Origin: Apium graveolens
Taxonomy: Eukaryota; Streptophyta; Magnoliopsida; Apiales; Apiaceae
Direction of reading: 5' to 3'
Length of the DNA stretch: 64,000 nucleotides
Assembly: GCF_009905375.1 (NCBI RefSeq)
Contig: NC_133650.1
Coordinates: forward strand, 62,747,669 to 62,811,668
In this document: in pieces, positions 22,366 to 33,420 of the stretch
Layout of the letters: every line of letters starts with the position of its first letter
How positions within the stretch are numbered: position 1 is the stretch's first letter
Made by a program: the position numbers and the translations under genes
Notes under the pieces: generated by a model
What the model was told of the DNA's origin: nothing
Seen by the model: only the letters and a program-made list of their open reading frames with translations
Database searches by the model: none

Positions 22366-24317
22366 GAACTGAAAAGGAGGCTGGTGTCAGCACCAGTGCT
22401 CGCTCTTCCCGATGGAAAGGGAGAGTTTATGATATACAGCGACGCATCGCTTAAAGGATTATGATGTGTACTGATACAACACGGCAAAGTTATAGCGTAT
22501 GCCCCTTGATAATTGAAGGAATATGAGAGCAGATACCCGACGCACGATCTAGAATTAACAGCCATAGTGTTTGCCCTGAAAATTTGGAGACACTACATAT
22601 ACGGTGAAAAATGTGAGATCTACACTGACCATAAAAGCCTCAAGTATATTTTCACTCAGAAGGAACTGAACATGAGACAGAGGAGATGGTTAGAGTTGAT
22701 AAAAGACTACGACTGTGAAATTTTGTATCACCCGGGTAAAGCCAATGTGGTGGCTGACGCCGTTAGTAGGAAGGAAAAACTCAAGATGATAATGACATCG
22801 GGAGAGTTTATTAAGGAATTTGAGAAGATCGAAATTGACATGTGAATGACCAGTAGGGGAACAGAAGGATTATTTGAGATTAAGCTAGTGCCAGAGCTGA
22901 CTGAAAAGATACGAGTATGTCAGGAAAAGAAGATGAGTGAGGAAAAAGGAATATAGACCGGTGAAGAAGTAAGATGCGAGAAGGACAAAAAAGGGATCAT
23001 GAGGTATGCGTCCCGAATTTGAATTTCAAATGTGCAAGAGTTAAAGGATGAGCTGCTGCACGAAGGGCACAGCTCTAGATATTCAATCCACCCAGGAAGT
23101 ACGAAAATGTACCATGACCTCAAGGAATATTATTGGTGGCTAACATGAAGAGAGAAGTAGCAGAGTGGGTCAGCAAGTGCTTGACATGCCAGAGAGTGAA
23201 GGTTGAACAGTAACGACCTAGTGCACTATTACGACCCATAGAGATTCTGGAATGGAAAATGGAGCATATAGCCATGGAATTTATGACAGGCTTACCAAAA
23301 AAAAAGACCAATCACGATGCCATATGGGTTATCATAGATAGATTGACCAAGTCCACACATTTCCTACCAATCAACGAAAGATACACCATAGACAAGTTGG
23401 TGGATATTTACTTGAAGGAAATTGTAGTAAGACACGGCGTTCCTGTAGCCATAGTGTCAGATAGAGACCCAAGGTTTAATTCCTGATTTTGGAGAAGCTT
23501 CCAGGAATGCGTAGGCACCAGACTAAACATGAGTACCGCTTACCACCCTCAGACTGATGGACAAAGAGAAAGGACTATTCAGACCCTAGAAAATATGCTA
23601 CAAGTATGTGCCATTGATTTCAAAGGAAATTGGGATGACCACTTACCCCTGATTGAATTTGCTTACAACAATAGCTATCACGCTAGCATAGGAATGCCCC
23701 CGTATAAAGCTCTTTACGGAAGGAGATGTCGCTCTCCCCTATGTTGGGATGAAGTTGGAGAACACAAGATATTAGGACCAGAGTTAGTTCAGCAGACCAG
23801 AGAAATGGTAGGACTCATCAGGAAAAGACTGGTAGCATCCCAGGACAGACAAAAAAAGTACGCCGACCAGACCAGGAAGGATATAGAATATGAAGTAGGA
23901 GATTTTATGCTATTGAAGGTATCTCCGTGGAAAGGAGTGATGAGATTTGGAAAGAAAGGGAAACTGAGTCCCAGATTCAGAGGACCCTTTGAAATTTTGA
24001 GGAGAATAGGATCTCTAGCTTACGAGCTCGCCTTGCCTCCTAATTTGCAACAAGTGCACAATGCATTCCACGTGTCCATGTTAAGAAAGTACCATGCAGA
24101 TGCACGATATGTAATAGAATACGAGCAGGTAGATTTACAACCAGACCTGACCTACATCGAGCAGCCAGTAAGGATAATGGAACAGAAAGAACAAGTGTTG
24201 AGGAACAAAACTGTGAAGCTGGTTAGGATCTTATAGAGAAATCAAAATGTCGAAGAGTCAACTTGGGAACTTGAAGACGCAATGAGGAATAGATATCCCC
24301 ACTTATTTTCTAATTGA
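22366..24317 (+). pseudogene. pol: A RNase H, integrase and chromodomain
   Basis: RNase H: MIYSDASLKGL then a stop, [41 protein letters not shown] (22400-22800). Integrase finger: [10 protein letters not shown] and CLTCQRVKVE, with a one-base deletion near 23142 shifting the frame. The integrase core retains IIDRLTKSTHF, SDRDPRF followed by a stop at about 23484, and the Glu region ERTIQTLENML. The C-terminal SPWKGV part and a chromodomain remnant (LVRIL then TAG, STWELED) end at TGA 24315. Four or more stops make it non-functional. Confidence 0.9.
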
Positions 24318-24330
24318 TTCCGGGACAGAA

Positions 24331-24349
24331 TCCTTGTTAGAGGGGAAGA
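24331..24349 (+). other. Polypurine tract of A
   Basis: This purine-rich AGAGGGGAAGA stretch ends next to the 3' LTR. Confidence 0.8.
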
Positions 24350-24350
24350 C

Positions 24351-27300
24351 AGTAATAACTCGAATTTTTGAGACCTTGTAAAATGTTTAATGAATAGTAA
24401 CCCTGACGGACAGGAAAAACTTTTGAGCTCACACTATGTAGTGCATGAGAAAATGAGTTTCGGAGTTGATATTACGACTATACGTATCAAATAAGTGTAT
24501 GTAAATGGTATTAGTTTTCGAAGAAAATGAACTTTGAAAAACGACCGTATTTACGACTCATCAAGGATTACGGGAATCACAATATAATTACGAGATTAAA
24601 ACCCTACGAATTTATATTCAAGTAGGATATTTAAAATATAAGGAATAAATATGAAAGGAATTACATCGCGAACCATTTACGAGTAAGTATTACGAAGAAC
24701 GTTTAAGTAGCCGAGCGAACGCGTAAACGATTAAATAAAGGTAACGCACTAACTAAATCATGGTAAGGAAGTAACCATGGTTACTTCATCAAATAGTGAG
24801 CTACCCATAGGATGACCAAGCTAGCTAGCAAAATAGTGTGCTAAGGAAGCTAAACCTTGTAGTTAGCTTGTAAGCTAACAAGCTATTAAGATTTGTCCCT
24901 AAGATTTGCAACCAAGAATCAACCTAGAATGCTATACTAGGAGAATAAAATCAATTATAAGATATCACCCCATTTTCCTAGAAGCAACCTAGCAAATCAA
25001 CCAAGCTAAGCAACCAAGAGGAGTATAAATACCCCCCTTGATGCTCCATTCGGCCCTAATGAAAAAGGGAGAGAATTCAAATTTAAAACTCCAAGTTCTA
25101 GCTCTTGTTAAATTCTCCAATTAATTCTCAAGCCTCCTAGCAATAAAACTAAGGTCAGAAAATTCTTTCATCTCTTTTTATCAAGGTTTGATGGGTGAAA
25201 TAAATTCAAGAAACTCACTAGTGAATAGTATGAATAGTAACCTCTCTTTGGTTTCTTGATTTCAATGGTGGTTTTAGGTTCTAAAAATCATACCAAGCAC
25301 TTCCAAGCCTCCACCATCCTCAAGAACACATCTAAAGATTTCAAGAAAGGTAAAAATCTTTGGCCCGACTTTATTTAAGATTCATTTTTAAGATCCATTT
25401 AGTATGTGGTAGTAAACCTAGTGTAATGAGTGTTATTGGTGAAATCTTGATGATTAAGTTAAGTAGATTTAAGGTTGGTTATTTTTGCCTCAATAACATG
25501 ATGTTCTTGAGAGGAGTTTGTGTGTTGATGATTATATGATGATTGTTGGTGATTGTGTTAAGAGTTAGGGCGTAAACGAAACCCCGATCGTAAACGTAAC
25601 TTCGTTAAAACCAACAAATCGTAACTTTAAGTTTCTGCAGAAATTACCGATATTTTAAACTGTATTTTCTTGAAAAATAACCTTTTTTTAGGATAGACAA
25701 TGTTATAAGGATCGTTTAGGCGCTTGAATCACTTGATTCTAATTTACGGATCAAACGTTATGACCGTTTTAGTAAAAGTGATTTACGCGACAAAAACTGC
25801 TACGAATTACGAACTTTGAAAATATAAAGGGTAGACTTAACAGTTTTCATAAATCATGAAATTTTTACAGAGGGTAACATAGAGAGTTTCCTAACTGCTA
25901 TAAAAATTTCAAGTGAAAATAATGATTCTCAATTTTATAAAAATATCGGAGCCGAGACCGCGCGAGTAGAAACCGTAAGAATCCATAACCGGAGCCGACG
26001 TCGATAATAAGAATGAACCTAAGATACTTAGGAAGAATGAAGTGACCATATTGTGAATATGAATTAAAGGAATAATAAGGGTAGTATAAATTGAGAGGGT
26101 GCATAATAAGTAGAGCATGAGTGCGAGTTGCCGTAAATTAGAACGGAACCTAACGAAATGAAATGTGTTTGTGGTTATAGATTTCTGAGCAGAACCTAGA
26201 GCATCCTCCACCTCGAGATACCCAGGAAAGTTTACGAACCCAAATCCATTTTTACTGTTATGTTGTGAAAGGATTGTTTTACTTGCATTGCATAAATACC
26301 ATGCTTGCCATGATACGTAGTTGTTGAAATTTTGCATAATGTAGCGATGTTGTACGATAAAGTATATATCGTAAAATGTTATTTCGCTTTAAAGCGTGAC
26401 ATATTATATAGGACCGAGAGTCGGTCGGGATTTAAGATAAAACCCAGGAATCATTTCCGGTGATATTATAGGACGGTTATAAGTCCATGGCAGTACGTTT
26501 TAAAAGGGACTCATCGTCCACTTACGAAACATTAAAACACCTCGAACTTTTATTAAAACGATTTCCCAACGATCATATTCCCTCAACTATATTTTATTGT
26601 TCAAATAATAAATACTATATACTTATTCCTTATTATGAGAGTAGTGTACTCCAATGATTAATTATTTCAAACCCGATTAATCACTATAGATTATTAATTA
26701 TGGAGGCACAAACTAGTTGAGGAATATTATTTTAAATATTCTTTTAGAGAGTAAACTCATTCGAGGTTTAATTATTTATCGATTATCATTTAATTATTTA
26801 TTATTTATTAAAGGGCTTATTATTGATTTAAAAATCATAGATCCTGATTTAAAATATACTTTCTGATTTCGGAATATCATTCGAATAATTTCAGATCATC
26901 GGTGAATATTATCCCGACTTATTTAATATGTTGAATATAGTTTCAAGGAGAAACTTTTCCCCCTTATTAATATTCTGTTGACAACGGTCAACTCACATCC
27001 TTAGTACTTCCTCCGAAATTCTCGGAAGTACTTATATACATATATATATATACTTATATCTTAGAGAGATAAGCTATTTCTATCAACAAACAAAATGCTT
27101 GGGGAACTTTGATGTGGTTCGAGTTCTCAAGATTGATAGAATTCTTTTAAAGGACAAGGGAGGGGTAGACTCTGGTACTATGTGTGCTAGATGGACTACC
27201 AAAGGTACCGCAGGCGAAGGTATTCAGTGTACTCAGGAACTTGTGAAGTATGTGTATACCCGAAAATGGGACACGTAGCCCGAATGCGGCAAGGGTGATA

Positions 27301-28095
27301 ACCGGGATACGAAGGTGTCATCCTTCTACTAGTAAAAAAGGTTACTATTATCGTATTACGACTGATCATCGTATACGGTGGCTCCAACGAGTGTCCTAAT
27401 TCTTCCAATTGGAATTGAGATGCAATACCGTAACCCAAGCCTAGGTGCTGGGATTACTATTAAGGTATTCGCAGGATAATGAAACTCCTTAAAGAATTGT
27501 TTTCATAAGAAGGTGTGTATCACCAAGGAAAACTATTTTCGAATAAAACATAAATATCATATATGATGTTATCATATAGTCATTTTCATACTGTACATTA
27601 TTATGCTGGGCATTATAGCTCACACTTGTTTTCTTAAATTGACACAACACAACAGTGAATCAAGATGCCTGCCATGAGAACCACAGCCAGGAAACGGGTA
27701 GGAAATTGCCAGCTGTTTCGTAGATTGTTTGGTGTTGTACCACAGGTAGTCAGAATAAGCTGGATTAGTTTTCAGTTGTTTATAGTTCGGCTTATTTATA
27801 AGTATGACTTATGTAAGGTAAGAAACAAGAAACATATATTTGGCCGGCGGACTATCCTTACCTAAAGGTCACTCCCCGGTAAGATTAATTACTTTTGGGT
27901 TGTAATAAATATCACTTGATGGTTGACTATTACTCTAGTTATGATGGTTCGTTTCCAAGACAATAACCTATGAGTGTGTGTATGTGATAAGTGTGGGGTC
28001 GTGAAGCATGAATATTTATATATTATAGTGTGAGTTGTGTGAGTTTAGATGGCGTGGCTTCCGAGACTCCTGACCCCGGGTTTTGGGGCGCCACA
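24351..28095 (+). repeat. 3' LTR of A
   Basis: Direct repeat of 3711-7457, 3745 bp. It begins AGTAATAACTCG where the 5' LTR has TGTAATAACTCG, so the terminal TG is mutated to AG, and it ends GGGGCGCCACA. Noncoding. Open frames such as 25909-26337 and 27196-27438 minus parallel those of the 5' LTR and carry no domains. Confidence 0.95.
25024..25031 (+). promoter_or_regulatory. TATA box in A 3' LTR
   Basis: TATAAATA sits at the position matching 4385-4392 and is followed by the same C-run. Confidence 0.55.
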
Positions 28096-28100
28096 ACCCG
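28096..28100. other. Target-site duplication of A, right copy (ACCCG)
   Basis: Second copy of 3706-3710; it also marks where G's RT gene resumes. Confidence 0.95.
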
Positions 28101-28790
28101 GTTCATTAAATCCATAAAAGCTGCTGGTGTATTGGTCAATCCAAATGACATCACCAAGAACTCATAATGTCCATATCTGGTTCTGAATGCAGTCTTTAGT
28201 ATGTCTTCAGGCTTGATCTTCAGCTGATAATAGCCCGATATTAAGTCAATCTTTGGGAAACAATACGCTCCTTTAAGCTGGTCAAACAAATCATCAATCC
28301 TGGGTAGGGGATACTTATTCTTGATGGTTAATTTATTTAACTCCCGATAATCAATACACAATCTCATGCTTCCATCTTTCTTATTTACAAATAACACTGG
28401 TGCACCTCACGGGGATACACTTGGCCTAACTACTTCTTTATCCAAAAGTTCCTGAAGTTGCTTAGCTAGTTCCTTCATTTCCACTGGGGCCATACGATAG
28501 GGAGCCTTTGAAATTGGTTCTGCTCCGGGAATTAGATCAATAGAACACTCGATCTCATGATCCGGTGGAAATCCTAGAAACTCATCTGGAAAAACATCCG
28601 GAAATTCCCTAACTATTGGAATCTCGTCCAGATTAGGTGCCTCTTTTTCGGTGTCTACAATATGGGCTAAGTAGGCTTCACATCCTTGTCTCAACAATAT
28701 CTTTACTTTCAGTATCGAAAGAAATTTCTTCTCCTATTTCTGTCCTTGATAATTTATCCTAACATTATTTTCAGTATACATTGCAATCTT
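28101..28790 (-). pseudogene. pol: G reverse transcriptase, N-terminal half
   Basis: Read on the minus strand, two open pieces (28697-28407 and 28397-28101) are separated by one TGA near 28405. They contain [19 protein letters not shown], the RPSVSP segment, [43 protein letters not shown] and [17 protein letters not shown]. The sequence stops exactly at the A insertion and resumes with [16 protein letters not shown] at 3710. Beyond 28096 the minus-strand frame runs into A's LTR and is meaningless there. Confidence 0.92.
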
Positions 28791-29130
28791 CTATTTCTTA
28801 CAATCAATCTTTGCCTTATGCTGGGATAACCAATCCATTCCTAAAATCTCATCGAATTCTCCTAACTCGAAGGGTATTAGGTCCGCTAAAAAATAATGCC
28901 CGTGGATTTCTAGTTGGCACCTAGGACAAAATTGGCTCACTGAAAATCTATCCTGATTAGCCACTTCTATAGTCAAGGGCTCAGCTAAGTCTTCTAATAT
29001 TAAATCTATTTTATTCACACATTCTTTTGATATAAAGGACTTAGACGCTCCTGAATCAAACAAAAATTTAACAGGTATAAAATTAAGAGAAAGCGTACCT
29101 GCAACTACGGAAAAATATGTCTTGAGTTAC
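28791..29130 (-). pseudogene. pol: G protease
   Basis: This retropepsin-type aspartic protease would process Gag-Pol. The active site FDSGASKSFIS and the second conserved block [14 protein letters not shown] are intact on the minus strand (29063-28791). A stop follows Lys-Lys at about 28791. Upstream, VVAGTLSLNFIPVKF matches the usual protease N-terminus, but the zinc-knuckle region that should lie before it is absent. Confidence 0.88.
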
Positions 29131-29750
29131 AATGCCACAACTCCACTGCAAATTTCAGGATTCAACCCTTGTTGAAACCTCCTTGCTTTCTGGGTCTCCG
29201 TACTTACATACTCAGGAACTAATCGGGCCAATTCTGTAAACTTGGCCTCATACTCCAACACACTTCCTTCACCTTGTTTCAATTCTAAAAACTCAAATTC
29301 CAACTGATTCTGTAGACAATCTGGAAAATACTTCTCCATGAACAATTCTGTAAATCTCGTCCAAGAAATAGGGCCTTCTCTCTCCAACGCATGAGTGGAT
29401 TCCCACCAATAATTTGCTTCATCCTTAAGAAAATAGCTTGTATAATATGTCTTAAGATCATCACTTACTTGAGTGAGGGTAAAAGCCTTTTCTATTTCCT
29501 TAAGCCAATTTCTGGAAGCAACAGGGTCCACTTCACCCTTAAACTCTGGGGGCTTAACAGGCTGGAAGGATTTAAAACTAGTAGTTTGGTTTGGCTCTCT
29601 TTGCTGATGTTGTTGCTGCTGAATCTATTGGATTAACTACAACTATTGTTGCTGTTGCTGGCACAACAAGTCTAGAATTTCATTTATAGCTGGACCCTTA
29701 GCAAAACTACTACTATTATCTTTAGACTGGGTAACTTTCTTGGGTGGCAT
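29131..29750 (-). pseudogene. gag: G gag, capsid part only
   Basis: On the minus strand the ATG at 29750 starts MPPKKVTQSK, followed by a Gln-rich stretch with two stops near 29640-29630. Then come PPEFKGEVDP, WLKEIEKAFTL, NYWWES, EKYFPDC, FLELKQGEGS and the ARRFQQGLNPEI segment. Directly after this the sequence joins protease, so the nucleocapsid with its CCHC knuckles is deleted. Gag without knuckles would package RNA poorly. Confidence 0.88.
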
Positions 29751-30461
29751 TTTCCTGAAATATAGCAGGGAATTTATTCAAAAACATAACAAGAATATAT
29801 CGTTAAATATCACTGTTTAAACGGTGCACCTATATTAGAAAAATGCTGCCCGATCCAAAATACCCATGTCCTTATCATTAGGATCCATCTATAAAAGATA
29901 TCTAGATTAACAACACTAGCAACAATTGCAACAATGACAGTAGCAGAATCAACAACAGTGCAGGAGAACTGGAATATAAAGATACTGGACAACATAGTAT
30001 AGCTTCTCAATATAACAACAACTGATTAACGTCCCATTACTACTTAAGTGGAACACTAACTTATTTTATATACCGCACAACTGGGCTGGTCATATCAGCC
30101 ACCAAATACAAAAAGCATCTAGTAAACCGAGTCAAATTTAGAGAACTCTGGACTCTGCTGAGCCCACCCGTCCAAGTTTCAACTAACCATTCCTCCGCTG
30201 AGTTAACTTTCATAAAGCTGCAACCTTCGCTATTGGATCCTGAATCATCTCTGCTATCTTCATTTTTGAAGTAGCAATCAGATATAAAACTTCTATTCCT
30301 CCTGACAGTCAACTTTTGTTTACTTTCAATATTCAAGACTCTCTAACTACAAAGGTTACTGACAAATTTATTGCTATGGAATATCTAATGGAATTTCGTA
30401 TCAAGGAATCAATTATAAAGGGAGAAAAAGTGAAGAATATATAGATATGACCGAGAGCAAC
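29751..30461 (-). other. G leader upstream of gag
   Basis: This 711-base AT-rich leader is cut by F at its far end. Minus-strand open frames at 30336-30061 (91 codons, TTG start) and 30010-29810 show no recognisable domain. The first might be a remnant of a pre-gag ORF, as in A-D, but I see no sequence match. No primer site was found, as expected if it lies beyond the F insertion. Confidence 0.45.
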
Positions 30462-31027
30462 TGTTAGATATATTTGAGATGTCATGTCTAATATGATTTG
30501 TGTTTAGTTTTCAGAACTTAACAACTGGACAAATCAGGAATTACTGAAATCAGGACTTACTGGAAGTCAGAGCTTAATATCAGAACTTAAGGTCATATCA
30601 AAACTTAAGTGCGGGAAGACTTTTAGTTAAGGAATGAAGCTGATTTACAGGAGAAGATCGAGACTAAAACAATAGAAGATATGCATGGAAAAAGTTAGAG
30701 GACTAGAAGACTTGTAGAAGATATCTGATTGATATATTTTAGGAGACAGAATTGTATTCCATATCAATTAGAATATATCTTGTAACTGTGTACTATATAA
30801 ACACAGACTTAGGGTTTACACTATATGTGTTATCATTATCGAGAAGATTATACATTGTAACCTAGCAACTCTTAGTGATATTTGTCATCACTGAGACAGA
30901 ACAACAGTTCTTATTATAATATAGTTTATTCAATATACTTGATCTTTGTTACATACTTGTGTTGAAATCGATTTGATTGTATAAACACTGTATTCAACCC
31001 CCTTCTACAGTGTTGTGTGACCTAACA
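30462..31027 (+). repeat. 5' LTR of F
   Basis: 566 bp, starting TGTTAGATATATTTG and ending GTGTGACCTAACA, with a terminal inverted repeat TGTTAG/CTAACA. It is homologous in inverse orientation to the E LTR at 34651-35245. A TATATAAA box lies at 30794. The five bases before it are GCAAC; the matching duplication is outside the window. Confidence 0.95.
30794..30801 (+). promoter_or_regulatory. TATA box in F LTR
   Basis: TATATAAA precedes CACAGACTTAGGG. It is conserved in E's LTR as its reverse complement at 34875-34882. Confidence 0.6.
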
Positions 31028-31029
31028 AG

Positions 31030-31041
31030 TGGTATCAGAGC
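31030..31041 (+). other. Primer binding site of F (initiator Met tRNA)
   Basis: TGGTATCAGAGC starts two bases (AG) after the LTR. Confidence 0.95.
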
Positions 31042-31080
31042 TTTTCTGTTAACACACATACAGTAAAGATCCAAACAATC

Positions 31081-33420
31081 ATGTATAAAGAAACACAAAC
31101 CCCAACTAAGCCCACCAAAACTCAAAAAACTCAAAACACTCAAACCCACAGTCGATATGAGACTATTAGGGTTCCCATACTGAGACCTTCTGAGTAACCC
31201 ATATGGAAAGTGAATATGGCTACGTTTCTGGAAGCTACAGATCCAGAATACCTTGATAGGATTAATGAAGGACCATATAAGCCTGCCAAGCTTTCTGTTG
31301 TAGTTGCAGATCAACCAGCAAAGTCCATACCAAAGGAGAAAGGTGATTACACAGATGAAGACATCTCATCTATTGCCAAGGATACAAGGGTAAGGCATTT
31401 GCTGCATAGTGCCATTGATAATGTTATGTCAAACAGGGTAATTCATTGCAATACTGCAAATGAGATATGGGATGTCTTGGAGACAAGATGCCAGGGAACT
31501 GATGCAATCAAAAAGAATAGGAGGACTATACTCACTCAATAGTATGAGCACTTTGACTCAAAAGCTGATGAGTCATTAACTGACTTATATGACAGGTTTG
31601 TTAAACTCTTGAATGATCTGTCACTGGTGGACAAAGAATATGATCTTCAAGATTCAAATCTAAAATTTCTTTTAGCTCATCCTGAAAATTGGGATTTGAA
31701 GTCTACTACCATAAGAGACAACTATGACCTTACTGAAACTACTCTTGATGAAATTTATGGTATGCTCAAGACTTATGAACTTGAGATGGATCAAAGAAGC
31801 AAGAGGCATGGAAGAAAGTCAAGGAAAGTTGCTCTTAAAGTTGAGGAGGAATCTTCTAAAGTTGTTGTCTCAAAGAAGGGCAAAGGAAATGCTCTCATCA
31901 TAAAGTCTGATTCAGAGTCATCATATTCTGATGATGATTCAGAAACTGAAAGTTTATCTAAAGCTGATGTTGATGCTGAGATGATGCAACTGTGTGCTCT
32001 AATGGTGAAGGGTATCACAAAAATAGCCTACAGGAAATTCATAAAGGGCAAGAAGTTTTCCAGGAAAGGTGGAAGTTCTGATAAGAAAGGTTTCAGAAAG
32101 TCTGAAGGCAAAGCAGGAAAGTCTGATAGAGGAGATAACTCAAATGTTAAATGCTACAATTGTTGTGAAAGAGGCCACATATCTCCTGACTGCAAGAAAG
32201 GAAAAAGTGACAAAGGCAAGGCACTTGTCATAGAGAAGAAAAGCTGGACATACACTTCAGATTCTGAAAATGAGGTGAACTATGCCTTGATGGAAAATGC
32301 TGATAGCAGCCCTGAAACTGCTGAATTGAAGGTACCTCAAACAACTTATGCTTTTCATACTTATGATATTACTAAGTTGAGATTATATCTTAAAACTATG
32401 TTCATTAGTTATAGAGATCATACTTTAATATGTGAAAGATTAACATCTGAAAATCTTGCTTTTAAAAATAGAAATGACTATCTAGAAAAGGAGTTAGTTT
32501 TTCTTCATCAAACTAAGAAAGAAAGAGATGATGCTTTGTATGTTAGAGATGAAGTTTTAAAATTGAATGAATCTCTAAAAGCTGACTTAGAAAAGGAAAG
32601 AGAGATTATCAGAACTTGGACTAACTCTGGCAGTACAACTCAGAATTTACTAAGTAGTGGAAACTGGAAAGAGGGCGTAGGTTATGGAGATGATAAAAGT
32701 GAGAAAGGAACTGAGCAAATTGAGCCAATTGTTGTTAAACAGGCTGATAAGCCAAAGGTAAATCCTGTGAAGTTTGTAGCAAAAATGGTAAAGTCTGATT
32801 CTGAAAAGATGAAAGAGTCTAGGGTCAAAGAAAAGTCAACTTCTGACAAATTAAAACAGGATAAACCAGCTGAAGTTAACATAAACTTAATGACAAAGAA
32901 GCAGCTTAAGCATAAGCTGAAAGAGATTAAAAATGTGAACAAGGTAAAGGAAGCTAGGAAAAATAGGAATGGAAAGCAAGGTGTGAATAAAAGAAATAGC
33001 TATATGCCTGTTCCTAATGCTCCTAGAAAGAAATGCTATAACTGTGGAAACTCTAAACATCTTGTTTCTTTTTGCAGGAAGAATAAAGATATAAACTCTT
33101 TACCTCCTAGATCAGGAGTTAAGAGTCAGTCTGTTAGGTTTAAGCCACAAAATCCCTATTTTCATTGTGGTAGTTTATGGTATTCCATTTATACTTGTAA
33201 GGAATATCATAGTTTGTACTATGATTATTATCAAATAAAACCTTCTTTGAAGAAAGTTAGTATTATTCCTTCTAGTGTAAAGTCTGATGCAAAGTCTGAT
33301 ATAAACTCTGATAAACAGGATGTTAGCATAAACTCTGAAATTAAATCCGCTGCAAATGCTAACAAACTTAAAAAGGCCAAAGGATCCAAGCAAGTCTGGG
33401 TCCTTAAAACTAACCAATAG
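31081..33420 (+). pseudogene. gag: F gag, SIRE-type with long C-terminal extension
   Basis: The ATG at 31081 starts MYKETQTPTK; RYETIRVPILRPSE leads to TAA 31195 where Tyr is likely, then PIWKV and FLEATDPEYLDRI. Domain order: copia gag capsid (IWDVLETRCQG, LTDLYDRFVKLLNDL), acidic Ser-rich linker, knuckle CYNCCERGHISPDC, a coiled coil (RLTSENLAFKNRNDYLEKEL, then VRDEVLKLNESLKADLEKE), a second knuckle CYNCGNSKHLVSFC and a half-knuckle CFHCGSLWYS-type motif. In the first knuckle the third residue block has CC instead of CG. The frame closes at TAG 33418. Total over 700 codons, long as is usual for SIRE gag. Confidence 0.9.

Larger units (their letters stand above)
3711..28095 (+). mobile_element. 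Element A: large-LTR Ty3/gypsy chromovirus, split by element B
   Basis: A is a plus-strand gypsy element bounded by two direct LTRs (3711-7457 and 24351-28095) and by the ACCCG duplication. Subtracting B and one TSD copy leaves about 13.4 kb of its own sequence. Order: 5' LTR, primer site, pre-gag ORF (split by B), gag with two CCHC knuckles, protease, RT, RNase H, integrase, chromodomain-like tail, polypurine tract, 3' LTR. Gag and pol were one continuous frame, now carrying many stops and two frameshifts (near 21890 and 23142). The protease active site is also destroyed, so A is dead. Confidence 0.95.
28096..30461 (-). mobile_element. Element G, right fragment
   Basis: This is the 5' half of the minus-strand host element: gag (29750 downwards), protease and the N-terminal half of RT, joined to the left fragment across element A. 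Its leader is cut at 30461 by copia element F, so its primer site and 5' LTR must lie beyond the right window edge. Confidence 0.9.
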
